This document shows positions 24,601-36,049 of a stretch of DNA of 64,000 bases, in pieces (positions within the stretch are counted from its first letter, which is position 1; each line of letters opens with the position of its first letter). Origin of the DNA: Tetracentron sinense (Eukaryota; Streptophyta; Magnoliopsida; Trochodendrales; Trochodendraceae); contig CM026555.1 in the NCBI GenBank assembly GCA_015143295.1, forward strand, positions 124,001 through 188,000, read 5' to 3'. The translations under genes and the position numbers were made by a program. The notes below the pieces were generated by a model. The model was not told the origin of the DNA. It was given only the letters and a program-made list of their open reading frames with translations, and did no database searches.

Positions 24601-24975
24601 CAACATCTCTATTTCTCAACCCCCAAAAATGAAATGGCTTGCCTTCCACTGGCCGGAAGAGTACCATCTATTCAAAACAAGCCACATGCCCATGATGCGT
24701 TGCTAACCAATCCATTCCCAAGATGACGTTGAAGTCTTGAAATCCGAGGATGATTAGATCAACTTCCAAATCGTGGCTCCCCACATGAACCACACTGTTT
24801 CTATACACTTTATCCGCTAATACTATCTTGCCAAGCGGGGTTGAAATGGCTAACTCTAGTTCCAACTGGCTAGGCTCGAAGGGAAAACCTTGAGAGAAAC
24901 TCGATGATACGAATGAATGAGTAGACCTGGTGTCGATCAATACTTGAGCCAAACATTCATTGACTAGTAAGGTTC
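21656..24975 (-). pseudogene. pol: Chromovirus pol of the full unit, heavily mutated
   Basis: Protease at 24952-24668 has IDTR in place of the catalytic IDTG and ends in a stop before [11 protein letters not shown] at 24667-23990 is longer than in the other copy and keeps [12 protein letters not shown] one-base shift near 24003 separates it from [10 protein letters not shown] at 24110-23775, followed by a stop at 23775. RNase H and integrase run 23573-22410 with the CLVCQHVK finger and stop in the integrase core. A small deletion near 22260 precedes the integrase end and chromodomain (22213-21710), which also stops early. It has more lesions than the 4517-14802 element, so it is older or longer inactive. 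Confidence 0.9.
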
Positions 24976-25120
24976 CTGAAATATTAGCTAACTAAGTCAA
25001 TCCATGCATCAACAGCGTATACATATAGATACATAGATATATAACATGCCATACAGGTACACAATCGAATAATACATAACAAAAATTTTAAGGATAATTA
25101 AATAGACTACAACTACATAC
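24976..25120 (-). other. Putative gag-protease intron (145 nt), second copy
   Basis: Donor AAA|GTATGT and acceptor ATTTCAG|GAACC on the minus strand. The exon-end phase matches the 142-nt copy: the last exon base is the first base of a codon. The unspliced frame meets TAG within three codons of the donor. Confidence 0.65.
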
Positions 25121-26369
25121 TTTGCACTACATCGTCAGATGCAAGTGCATCACCCTCTGTCAAGGAAAAAACTTACCCCTGGTTCGCTTGGCGAGGTAGA
25201 GGTGCTGAACGTGCAGGCTGAGAGGACGCCTGGTATGATCCTGCTGGGCATGCTAGGGGCCTAATCCCCTGAGACTGGCCTAGTAAATGCCGAGTAGGGC
25301 AATCCTTGATCATATGGCCCTGGCGACCGCAATGATAACCTCCACCCGATGCTCTTCAGCAATCTCCTGCCGGATGCCTTCGGCCGCATGAAGTGCAGAC
25401 CTCGTATGTGTAAGTCAGAGGGGCCGGAGGTGGTGCATACCTTGCTACCTGAGGTGCAACAGGCCATGGGGCCGGAAGAGCCTGAGGTCACGGTGCCTGA
25501 GGCACATACTGCCGTGGAGCTGGAGGCACATAAGATGGCCGCATCGGTGGTACTGGCCACGCATACTGACAAGGGCCGGTACAAGCCCGCCTCTCTAGAG
25601 GTGCTGAACTATTGGCTTGGCCTCTCGCCAACTCCCTCTTTTTGCACACTGCCTCGGAATTCGCCTTGACCAATAAGGCTTTGTTTACTACCTCAGGGTA
25701 GGTAGCATGTCTGAAAACCGAAACCTTCTCTATGATAACATCTTTGAGCCCTTCTTCAAATCTTCTAGCTTCCATTGCCTCGGTGGCAACCATGTGAGTC
25801 GCGAATCTAGAGAGCTCCGAGAACTTAGCTTCATAAGCGGCCACAGTCATCGAACCTTGCTCTAGGTTGATGAACTCTCTTTCTTTCTTTTCCCGTGCTC
25901 CAACAAGAAAGTACTTCTTATAAAAAGTATCATTGAACTCCTCCCAAGTCCAGGGTTGACCCTGCATGGTCAAATCTCACGTCCTCAAGGCGGACAACCA
26001 CTAATGGTGTGCCTCACCCTCAAGCATGAAAACAGCCCATGCTACTTTCTCTTCCTCTGTCGGAGAGAGAACCGCAAATATCTTCTCCACTTGGAGGATC
26101 CAAGCCTCCGCAGCAAGAGGGTCCACACTCCCACAGAATGATGGAGGCCTCAATCTCCTGAATGCCACAACCCCAGCTGTACGATGTACTGGAGTCGTAG
26201 GCGGTGGAGTAGGTGCCGCTGATGATGGTATAGCTTGCCGAGCAACCAGTATGGCGAGTGTCTCAGCAATAGAGCCTAAGACCTGAGAGAGGTCCGGCTG
26301 CTCATCCTCATCTCTAGAAGAAGATGAAGCTCTGGTGTGTGGTCCACCACCCCGTGTGCCCCGCCTCAT
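25121..26369 (-). pseudogene. gag: Chromovirus gag of the full unit
   Basis: Begins MRRGTRGGGPHTRASSSSRD. Trp-to-stop at 26003-26001 and a further stop before MTMQGQPW break the capsid. The second half (25973-25488) reads WTWEEFNDTFYKKYF through YVPQAP and stops where an Arg codon became TGA, the same site as in the other element. Knuckle region YHCGRQGHMIKDC near 25320, with its first Cys changed to Gly/Tyr context. Confidence 0.88.
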
Positions 26370-26708
26370 GACTAAAGTCCTGAGAACAATAGCACCACAT
26401 AAATCTCACTTGAAACCACAATCTATCACAGTTCCATTTCAGAATAATTCAATTTGTATTAGTTGTATACTACTAATATACATCGCATCACAACCATCGG
26501 TGTAGTTATAATATTATACCTTGGTGTTCTAGCGTTCCTAAGACTCGTACTTGGTCGAAGCAACCATTTTGACTAAGACTAAAGTTTAGTCATATACTTG
26601 GATCAAGACTCGCTTCCGACTTACTTCCTTCCTAACTTGTTTCCGAACATATGCTCTTGTCAAGCCGTGGTATTTGATTCTAAATGACCCTAGAGACCTA
26701 AAGCCTAA

Positions 26709-26720
26709 GCTCTGATACCA
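26709..26720 (-). other. Primer-binding site, full unit
   Basis: Minus strand TGGTATCAGAGC, five bases from the LTR end at 26726. Confidence 0.88.
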
Positions 26721-26725
26721 CTTCT

Positions 26726-28738
26726 TGTCGCGACCCGAAACCCACCCTAGGAGTTAGAGTGAACTTTGGACGACGAATCATGACTTACATGACTTGCTTG
26801 ACAAATCATCCGGCAAAAACCCACAGAGCATATACAAAGAGGATATAACAGCGGAAACATACTCCAACATAGCATAGCGGAAGACTAACAAACCTCTATG
26901 TATATACATGTAACCCAAGTTTGATACAAAAAGGAAATCAAAACAAAGAAAGCGCGGATATGCCTGCCAAAATACATGGATATAACTCTCTAGCTCACCC
27001 ACAGCTATCCACTCAGAATCTACCATAACCTAATAGTAGCCCTCGCCCTGAGGATCCTCCACAGGCTCCTCAACGTACTCCTCCTTCACCCATGGGCCGG
27101 GAGCACAGACATCAAAAGGAGCAGCCACTCCGCTATCACCTACCGACATAAGAAGTACGGCTGAGCATGGAATACTCAGCGTGTACCAAATGCTAACCAA
27201 CAGTCATAGTACAACAACAATGTTAAACATATATAAAGCAGGAAACAATTCAGATCATAATAGGAAAGTAAAGCAATTTATAATCATGCATGCATTTTCG
27301 TAAGAGCCGCTAAAACCCTTGAAACCTTGTGCACATACTTGACTGAAAATACCCGTTCCGTGCTTGAAAACTTGTCATGTTTGTTTTGTCTTGTCGTATC
27401 ATGCGTGTCATGCCATGTCATGCTAGCTTGGAAAGTAAACTACTTGTGAGGGATGGGAAACCCTTCTTCCTAAATGTTCATGCTTGCCTTGTCATGTATC
27501 ATGCTTGCTCGAAAAGTAAACTACTTGTGAGGGAAGGGAGACCCTTCTTCCTAAATGTTCATGCTTGCCATGCCATGTATCTTGCTCGGAAAGTAAACTA
27601 CTTGTGAGGGAAGGGAGACCCTTCTTCCTAAATGTTCATGCATACCATGCCATGTATCTTGCTCAGAAAATAAACTACTTGTGAGGGAAGTGAGACCCTT
27701 CTTCCTAAATGCACTTGCAAGGGAAGGAAAGCCCTTCTTTATGCATGGTAGTCTTGTTCTTGCCCAAAAGCGAGGTAAAACATGTCGTAGGATATGTCCC
27801 ACCTCTAATTCTCATTCTTGAAAGCCTCATAATTTAAGTCATGCATGTCGTGCTCGTGGAAGCGTGTACATACTTGCATCTAAATTTAAATATGACATTT
27901 GGAGAGTTAACAATACATAGAACATCAATCAATTGAGCAATTTCATATTCATGTAATTTAGGGAAAACAAGAAGGCACACTATCATAGGTCCTAGCAATT
28001 TCTGCAATTAATTAAGCATGCATTTCCTTAATTTATAATTCATTTCCTTCATCTTGGCATTTCATCAAACATGGTGAGTACATTATTTGTTAAGCCTATC
28101 ACATGCTTTTCTAGGTGGGTTCATATTCAAAACATGCTTGTATGTTTATTATTGGTGCAATGCCCTTCCTCATTTCATTCATCACATCATCCATACGGCA
28201 TCCATTCGCCAACATCCATCTCCATTCACCATTCACACAACCCATCTCATAACACATATATAGATGAAGGAAAAATAAATGATTATAGGAATAAGGGAAG
28301 AAAAAATAAAGAACTATCACTAGGAGGGTAGCAAAAGGTATCGACCTTGACAAATGAGGGAAGAAACACTCCTCCAAAACGTGAGTGTAGATGCAGCCCT
28401 AGCTTGGAGAGCGTAGTCCTCACGAGCTTGAACCTTGATCTTGAAGGAAAACGAGCTTGAGGATGATTGTGGGTCTTCAACCCTTTGATTCCTCCTTAAA
28501 AGAAAACCCTAGGTTAGGAAAACCCTTTCTCTTCTCTCCTTAGCTCTCAAATGTTCTAAGTGTTGAGAATGAGCCCTAAAGGCTCGGGCAACCCTTAAGA
28601 GGAAAGAGTGAAACGTCCAAAAGATGAAAACGCCCTTACTAAAATTTCTGCAAAAACGCGAAGATTGAGCGATCGGTGGTTATGACCAATCGATCGGTTG
28701 CCTACCGAGACATGTACGAAAAGTTCTGGGGTTCTACA
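26726..28738 (-). repeat. 5' LTR of the recombinant element, with internal deletion
   Basis: 2,013 bp. It matches the middle LTR until about 28708, where sequence jumps from the second palindrome to the ACATGTACGAAAAG segment near the LTR end. Most of the palindrome module is lost, and with it probably some promoter function. Confidence 0.88.
27030..27149 (-). CDS. LTR micro-ORF, conserved 39-residue acidic peptide (copy 5)
   Basis: Forty codons. It starts MSVGDSG, has PWVKEEYVEEP and ends EGYY-stop. The Ala-to-Val and Glu-to-Lys changes are conservative at base level. Confidence 0.38.
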   Translation of the reverse strand: MSVGDSGVAAPFDVCAPGPWVKEEYVEEPVEDPQGEGYY

Positions 28739-30035
28739 GACCGACTGTATAACTTTTGCAAAAATAGTGCCTTCCTAGCCTAGCCGGTCGATCGCCCATC
28801 ACCTCGGTCGACCGACTATATGATTTTTGGGAAAACAAGGGCTTTCAGCTTAGCCAGTCGACCACCCATTATAGTCAATCGACCGACTGTCGTAATTTGG
28901 AGATTTATTTATTTTCTGAGAATCTTAAGTGCATTTAGGGGTTTTCATATTCCTATTACTATAAATAGGGGTCTATTTCGTGGGTTTGAGATTCCTAAGT
29001 CTCTCAAACCCTAATTTGGCAAAGTAGAGGAGAAACTTAGGGTTTCTAAGAGATTACTTGATTGTGAAGGAGGAAATTGCTCAAGGGAGAAGAAGAAAGC
29101 TTGGAAATCACCCCCCCCAAGACTTTTTGGAGTGATTTAGATTGAAGGGACCGATCCCTAAGGTCGATATCCTTTCTAACTTAAACCTATTATGATATGT
29201 TACTTGATTAAACATGAGTAAGGTAAGATTATTGAAGGTTTAGCATGGATATGAGTAGATTATCATACATTAGGTTTATTGATTACTGTATGTGTTTTAG
29301 GGTTTTTGTTAAACATGATAATTATAATAATTGATGATCTTATATTGAATTGAAGGATGAAAATTAATGATGGATGGGTTTAATAGCATGAATATGAATT
29401 GTGGATTGAAGGGAAATGGTGATGGATGGGTTTGGTGGCATGATTATTGTTTATGGATGGATATAAATGGAGGATTGAATGTTAAAAATGGAGAAAGGGA
29501 AATTTATACATCAATAATGGATTAGATGTGTTAATGTGGATACTTTGAAATGTGAAATGCTAAAGTGGTGTTATTGAATCTGTGAAATCTGGTTAAAGAT
29601 ATATTGATGTTTACCATGATAAATTATGCCCTATTTATACTATATGGTGATCGATATTCGGGTAGGCCAAAACTTAGAAGAAGTCTTCCAGGTCAAGAAT
29701 TCTCTAACCAGGTAGATGTATCCTGACCGAGTTTCTTGGCATAGGATCAGAAACTAAGGGATGACCAATTCTGAATCTTAATCACGACACTCAAGCACAA
29801 GTTCACCTGTGTGATAGATTACATGTAGAACCCCGGACTTTTTCGTACTTAATGAATAGCACTTTCGTAGTCAATTGGCCTTTAACGTATTACAATTAAT
29901 AAATAAGGGAGAAATTGAAAATTCTGAAACGTCAAAAATGTTCCTTTTCGAAAGACGAATCCAACGCAAGTTGAATCGTCAAAATCCGACGAATAAGTCA
30001 AAAGATATGGCCAAAACAAGTAGGACCTGTAGAGC

Positions 30036-30250
30036 ACCGCTCGCTAGGGATCGATCGGTTCACAACCGATCACTCGGTCATTTTTAGCGATCGATCGGTC
30101 CACAACCGATCGATCAGTAGCTATCGACTGGTTAACTTTTTTGGATGGGAAAATTTTCCAAAGAGCATGTTTTTGACCAAGAGCTCGGTCAAGAACACCG
30201 ATCGCTCGGTAGGTGACCGATCGCTCGGTATTTACCACCGATCAATCGGT
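30036..30250 (+). promoter_or_regulatory. Palindrome module of solo LTR
   Basis: GATCGATCGGT, ACCGATCGCTCGGT and ACCGATCAATCGGT repeats flank a spacer with CTATCGACTGG and GGATGGGAAAATTTTCC. Same sense orientation and order as in the other LTRs, though more diverged. Confidence 0.52.
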
Positions 30251-31661
30251 ATATCGCGTTTTGTAGAAATTTCAGTAAGGGGTTTTTCATCTTTTGGGCG
30301 CTAAACCCTTGCCTCTTAAGGCTTGCCCGAGCCTTTAGAGTCTCATTCACCTCACTTGGAGTATTTGAGAGATAAGAGAGAGGAGAAAGGGGTTTCGAAA
30401 CCTAGGGTTTGCATTTGAGAAGGAATCAAGGGGTTGGAAGACCCTAGATCATCACAAACTCAAAGTTCTTCAAGTCCACAGCTCAAGCAAGCGAGGAGCA
30501 CGTTCTCCAAAGCTAGGGCAGCGTTCAACCTTGACTCTTACAAGGGGTTTTCTTCCTCTATTCAAGATCGGTACCTTATGCTACCCTCCTAGTTCATAAC
30601 CTCCCTTTTCTTTCCTTCTTTATTGTTTTCTAAATGTATGAATATAATGAGATGAATGGGTGTGGTGTGAGAAGGAATATTGGGCGATGGATGCCGTGTG
30701 GATGTGTTGTGATGAATGGAATGGGAAGGGTATCGTACCAATAATGAATATAGATGTATGTGGTGAACAAAACCCACTTAGAAAATCATGTGATAGGCTT
30801 AACAAATAACGTACGTACCATATGTTTGATGAAATGCCAAGGTGAAGAAACTGAGTGATAAATCAAGAAATGCATACTTAAATACTTATGAATTTGCGAG
30901 GGCATATGATAGTGTGATTCCTCGCTTTCCTTAAATTGAATAAATTGTGACTTGCTCAATTGTGATCTTCTATGTATTGTTAAAATCCCCAAATGTCATA
31001 TTTAATTTCAGATGAAAGTATGCACATGATTCCACGAGCACGGCATACATGACATGGTTTACCGATGCTTTTCAAGAGGAAGGATGTTAGAGATGGCACA
31101 TATCTTACGATATGTTTTACCTCGCTTTTGACAAGAGGATAAGAACTAGCATGGCATAGGAGGGAGTTTACACTTCCCTTCCATGAGGGGTCTCCCCTCA
31201 TTCACAAGTACATCTCATTAAAGAAGGGTCTCCCTTCCCTCTCAAGTGCATATCATGAAGAAGGGTTTCCCTTCCCTCTCAAGTGCATATCATGAAAAAA
31301 TGGCCTCCCTTCCCTCCCAAGTGCATCTCACAAGAGCATCTCACAAGTGCATCTTACAAGTACATGAGCATATGGAAATTACAAGCAAGCATGCATGACA
31401 CACATGACATGGCACGCTCGACAAGATCAAGCAAGGACATGACAAGTTTCAAGAACGAAAAGGGTATTTTAAGTCAAGTTAAGTGCACGATGATTTCAAG
31501 AGGTTTTATGACTTTTCTGTCATGCAAGCATGAATATAAACTGCTTTACTTTCCTGTTAGTATATGAACCTCTTCCTACTTTATATATTGCTATTGCGAT
31601 GCGATGACTGTTGGTTAGTATTTGGTACCCACTGAGTATTCCATGCTCAACCGTACTTCTT

Positions 31662-31781
31662 ATGTCGGCAGGTGATAGCGGAGCAGCTGCTCCTTTCGAT
31701 ATCTGTGCTCCGAGCCCTTGGGTGGAGGAGGAATATGTTGAGGAACCTGTGGAGGAACCTCCGGTAGAGGGGTACTACTAG
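31662..31781 (+). CDS. LTR micro-ORF, conserved 39-residue acidic peptide (copy 6)
   Basis: Clearest plus-strand example: ATG at 31662, MSAGDSGAAAPFDICAP, then PWVEEEYVEEP and EGYY-stop. Upstream an imperfect palindrome, CTGAGTATTCCATGCTCA (31632-31649), precedes TATGTCGGCAG|G, which also resembles a splice acceptor. No known family was recognised. It could be a translated micro-peptide or the start of an exon within the LTR. Confidence 0.42.
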   Translation: MSAGDSGAAAPFDICAPSPWVEEEYVEEPVEEPPVEGYY

Positions 31782-32603
31782 GTGGTGGTGGATTCTGAGT
31801 GAGTGAGCTGTGAGTGAGCTTGAGAGATTATATGTATGTGTTTTGGCGGGCATGTCCGCACCTTCTTTGGGTTTCTTTTTGTACAAAACTTGGATCATAT
31901 ATATATACTTAGAGGTTTTTGGTTAGACTTCCGCTGTACGTTGTAGTTTATGTTTCCGCTATTATTGTCCTCTATTGTATATGCTCCAGGTATATTGTAA
32001 GTTGGTTGTCAAGCAAGTCATGTGGGTCATGTCAAGTCGTCCAAGATTCACTCTAACTCTTAGGGTGGGTTTCGGGTCGCAACATTACAAGTCGCATGAG
32101 TACATGAGCATGACATGGGTTTTGTATGGACATGGGCATGGTACAAATTCTGGAAATCATTTCATGAGCATCATACAAGAACTCTATACATGGACTCTGA
32201 ATTACAAGGACAAGTATTGAATCATGGACTCTGACTTACAAGGAGCATTGGGAAACCGTGTGTGCTCTCCATGGATACGGTTGCAAGTCTTGGATAATGC
32301 ATCTTGGATTTTGATCACAAGGAGCTCTGAGAGCATAAGCTCACATCGATGATCTCCATGGATACCATATAATGCATCACGGTACAAGTGAAGTGTCACA
32401 CAAGTACACGAGTCAAGGTTTTGTTATGATATGCCTACATGTCCTTCCACACTCTGATTATACACATATTATATGAGACTACTATTGATTATATAACTGT
32501 TGCATTAACTGTTATCGATTATGAACATGTGGTACTATTATGGTTTGTTAGACTAGATATCCGTTGAGTTATTCAATACTCAGTCGACCTGTCATTGTCG
32601 TCA

Positions 32604-32723
32604 GGTATAGAGCAGGAGCCAGTGGTAGTCCCTTGGATTGAGGAGGAGTATCCGGAAGAAGTAGAAGAAGGTGATCCATTCACAGAGGGAGTGAAGGACC
32701 TGGATAGTTTCCCTTACTATTAG
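32604..32723 (+). CDS. Diverged LTR micro-ORF region in the older solo LTR
   Basis: An open frame with PWIEEEYPEE, an acidic stretch and FPYY-stop lies after GTCGTCAG|G and an AATACTCAG motif, the same order as in the Tekay-type LTRs. The ATG of the other copies is TTG here. Most of the surrounding LTR does not obviously align with them, so this segment stands out as conserved. Confidence 0.35.
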   Translation, partial: GIEQEPVVVPWIEEEYPEEVEEGDPFTEGVKDLDSFPYY

Positions 32724-33024
32724 TTTTATATACATTTAGTTTATTTGAGAGAAAATTTGTAATAGACTTGTTATACTTCTAGATGATGTTGCTTTAGACT
32801 ATGTTTCATTTGGAGACCATGATGGTTGGTCAAGTTGATGGGTATGTTCATATTGATAAGAGGTTATACATGATGGTTTGTCCATATTGGAATTTTATTA
32901 CTGTCATTTTTGGAGACTCGAGTTAAGTATACCTTGTATGCTATGGAATTGGACAGGTTAAGCAGTGTCATGACCCAAAGTCCCATTTTGTCCAAGGTGG
33001 GGTTTTGGGGTGCGACATAAAATC

Positions 33025-33535
33025 CTGTCAAAATGTTCATGCGATCTCACTCGCAATTTATAATGGGCTGCATCACAGTTTTTGTGAACACAGTGATTGT
33101 ACTTGAAAATGCAACTGTAATTAATAAGCATATTTGTAGTAGTGATTATTCATGGAGGTACATATAGTTAATTATATTATTTGCAAGTTGGTGTGTGGAT
33201 GGAGGTTGCATAAAGAAGGATTTTAGCTGAAAAAATAAATAGAGGAAGATCATAGAAAAAAAAGGATAAATGATCATGGTTAATCAAGAACCGTGAGCTT
33301 TTAATTGTAAGCAATCACAGTTAATATTTAAACCGAGATCGTAAGAACAACATGAAATGACCGTATTTTGAATGTATAATCTCGATTAATTGACATCTAC
33401 AATTACTGATAAATAACTGTGATATTTGATTCGACATATGATCACGCCTTGAAAGACCACGGTTCATTCTGCACGCTCTAACTGTGATCAATGACTTACA
33501 GTCATGAATGAAAATCGTGAGTGATGAGCCGATTT
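33025..33535. other. Possible remnant of a DNA transposon with subterminal repeats
   Basis: Continuation of 15413-16009 across the solo LTR. Motifs such as AATCACAGTT, AACTGTGATA, AACCGTGAG and CACAGTGATT are frequent in both orientations. TTTGTAGTAGTG at 33133-33144 resembles the reversed end of a CACTA element, but no matching partner end or 3-bp TSD was found. No coding sequence. Confidence 0.4.
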
Positions 33536-33539
33536 CTTA

Positions 33540-33940
33540 TAGCAGTTGATTCGAGCGATAAACAATTTGCTTGAGCCAAGATGATTCAATTTTTCAACTG
33601 CGCAATTGGGTAGCAAACCCGATGCCAACTCGCTCGAGCAAGAGGAAGTTCGCTCGAGCGAGTGCCGCATAGTCAAAATTAGAATTCCGACAATTTTGAT
33701 TAGTTTCAAACCAAGTGAATATTACACTTTCGGGCTTATGATTTTTAAGGCATTCCAAACTATTCCGAGAGAGAATTTTGTTTGAGGGTCTGTACGTAAG
33801 GGAGTGATTTTGTATTCTTTTTGCTTTAATTTAGTGAAGAAGATGATCTCTCTATGGACGTAGCCCATACCGGGTGAACCATGTAAATCTAGTGTGTTCT
33901 TGTGTATTTTCTGTTTGAAATTTGCAGGTTATTTTCATCA
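33540..33940 (+). repeat. Fragment of a Copia-type LTR with CGCTCGAGCG palindromes
   Basis: Contains CTCGCTCGAGC and TTCGCTCGAGCGAG near 33628-33662, followed by GGACGTAGCCCATACCGGGT and TGAACCATGTAAATCT, the type of 3' LTR sequence seen in plant Copia elements. No termini or TSD were resolved. It is a fragment. Confidence 0.45.
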
Positions 33941-35514
33941 CAAACACGTCTTGTGTAACTAATTGGCAATGACATTCACATACGTGCTCAGGGGCGCATG
34001 TAATAGCAGCTCCTTTACTAATTTCATTATTGGAAATCTATACCTCCCCCATGAGGATCCAAAATTCTGGCAAGTCTCTCCCTCTGGCCATTACACATTA
34101 AGTATTAGCACTGGTCAAGTAGTATTCATTCCTACTCCCACTACGTAGCCGGAGTTTTTATTCTAACTCTTCATCACCAACAGGACAGTATTACCACTCT
34201 CGGTTTAGGTGGTTTACCTCACCCTCTCATCGAAGGAACTTGGTTACCAGTTTAATTCCACTCCCACTTACACGTTAGGCCTTATCAACGTCACCGTTTA
34301 CAATTTTTTTTTTTGGGTGGGGAAAGGAGGGCGGTAAATTATATATATTGGACGGTTGGAAGTTTCCAATAAGTATGCATTTCATTCTGCCTTCCACCAA
34401 AGAAGATGATGGTGATCTATTGATTGACATTAATCTGAGTATAAGGGGCTCGTGGGGTCCATTTACAATAATGGGCATCAGCTCCATCATATACCTTTTT
34501 TTTTATGGTACGAGACACACGGTTAGGCCGCAGCCATGGTTAGGTGTTAGTATATGTTCTAAGTTCAGACTGGGCGGAGAGTACAACCACTCCCACCCTC
34601 TCGGGATCCCTGCACTTCACACTCAAGGGGAGGATACGCCGACCACTGGGATATACCCAGGGCCATCATATACTTCATCTCATGAAAAAATAAAACTTAA
34701 AAAAGTCAGTACGTGGTAGCTTCTTAATATTAATTTTTTAGTGAAGTGGGTAGGAATAATCTTTCCTAACTTTCATCATCCTTCTCGAACCTCTCTCTTC
34801 TTTCAACAAAGTCACTTTTCTGGATGGAGATATAGCTGCCCTTGATAACATTTTACTTAGTCTTCTTCGTCTACACTTGTTTTAGATGGCCTCCTCTTTT
34901 TCCATGATTCCTGAGGACCCATGTGGGTGTCTTTTGTTTCTCTAATGAGACACGGTTTGGCTTTTACGTAACGAAGCAAAAACGTTACATTAAAACGAAA
35001 CTGAACGGATAAGAAGAGTGATGGAGTGGTGAATGGTGGTGAGCGAGAGAAATAGATAGTGGGTTTGAGGCGACGGGCATGATTGATTGGTCCATGAGAG
35101 CAAACAACTTGTAATTCCAATAAATGCAAAAAGCGCTCTAGAAGATCATGCGGTGCTTAGTGGTCAATATTTATAAATAAAAGTAAAATCAGAAAAAGAT
35201 ATGCGAGGAAATAAAACAAAAGAGAAGAAGGCCTTGTTCTTGTCATCATCAGGAGAGTGGTCACGGGCTTCCCTTGACTCCTCCCATACACAAACACACT
35301 CACCTCCAACCCATCATCCCCATGCTTACAAGGAATTTTGCATACCCAAGCCCCACCCCACCGCCACCTCCCTGCTATTCTCTACTTCTGTATATATACA
35401 TTCATTCATGTGTAGATTTATGTGTGAATGCAAAGATTGATTGATAGGATAATTGGATAAGTGTCTTTATGTAGAGAGAAAGAGGTAAAATGGCTAAGTG
35501 AGGGGTATTTGAGT
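33941..35514. other. Intergenic stretch, no feature recognised
   Basis: Short open frames exist (for example 33963-34148 and 34348-34719) but have no recognisable domain. Includes a T-run near 34304-34313. Confidence 0.5.
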
Positions 35515-35690
35515 AGAGTTAATATTTTTAACCTTGATTTCTAAAATAAAAGAATTTTAAAAAACAATATTAACCCCAAGGATTAAAGCTTCTTAGCCCC
35601 AATTAATTAAAGGGATACGTGAGGCACTGTGAGTGCGATTGAACTCTCCTGTGTTCAATTGCAATTGACTGTGATCCAAACTCTATTTTC
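35515..35690. repeat. Half copy of the ACACGTGTCC/ATCACAGCC foldback family
   Basis: The right half only of the family seen complete at 37402-37701: a TTAGCCCCAATTAATT stretch, GTGCGATTGAACTCTCC and CAATTGACTGTGATCC. The left half is absent. Confidence 0.6.
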
Positions 35691-35845
35691 AAATACTGTA
35701 TTAAACTCTGATGTGCATACTATATTGGTCTAAGCATTCTATTGCTCTTTGCTACAAAAACCATTGTTGTCATAGGAATGCTAATCATACTCACCCATTT
35801 TTGGTAACCAAAAAATGACTTTTTGTGAGCCCCGGATGACAGAAA

Positions 35846-35870
35846 ATATATATATATATATATATATATT
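35846..35870. repeat. (AT)n microsatellite
   Basis: About twelve AT units in a row. Confidence 0.95.
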
Positions 35871-36049
35871 ATCAAAAGAAAGGAGAATAGGAACATTGAC
35901 TTGTAAGAGTATGTGCTTAGCATTCACTCTTGTTGTCAAGTTCTACTCATTTAAGCGAGGAAACCGGAAAAATAGCCAAGTATAGATATGTGAATGCAGG
36001 AATCCTAAGCATACTGCACTTTATTGTGTGGTGTTTCCTTTGCTATGAC

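Larger units (their letters stand above)
16287..28738 (-). mobile_element. Recombinant three-LTR Tekay-type element (LTR-internal-LTR-internal-LTR)
   Basis: 12,452 bp bounded by one TSD, GACCG, at 16282-16286 and 28739-28743. In plus-strand order: LTR fragment 16287-17360, short gag/protease internal part 17361-19205, full LTR 19206-21576, full internal region 21577-26725, LTR 26726-28738. A single outer TSD with a shared middle LTR fits unequal recombination between LTRs of two copies, not two independent insertions. The left unit later lost most of an LTR and pol; the right LTR lost a few hundred bases near 28708. Confidence 0.9.
29824..32084 (+). mobile_element. Solo LTR of Tekay/Del type, plus orientation
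   Basis: 2,261 bp, beginning TGTAGAACCCCGG and ending CGGGTCGCAACA. Perfect TSD TTACA at 29819-29823 and 32085-32089. Palindrome module at 30036-30250 with the CTATCGACTGG spacer and a GAGGGAAGGGAGACC-type repeat tract read in the opposite sense near 31150-31330. It is inserted into the larger solo LTR 16010-33019. Confidence 0.94.
16010..33019 (+). mobile_element. Diverged solo LTR of Gypsy type, split by two later insertions
   Basis: Parts are 16010-16286, 28744-29823 and 32090-33019, about 2,287 bp together. Ends are TGTAGAGACCC and GGGGTGCGACA, close to the Tekay-family termini. The perfect TSD is TAAAA at 16005-16009 and 33020-33024. Interruptions: the three-LTR element (TSD GACCG) and the solo LTR 29824-32084 (TSD TTACA). 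It has its own palindrome cluster based on GGTCGACC rather than CGATCG, around 16250-16286 and 28739-28890. Confidence 0.92.

Noticed and set aside
33133..33144. CACTA transposon terminus
   Set aside because: TTTGTAGTAGTG fits a CACTA end but no second end or 3-bp duplication was found, so it is kept only as a possibility.
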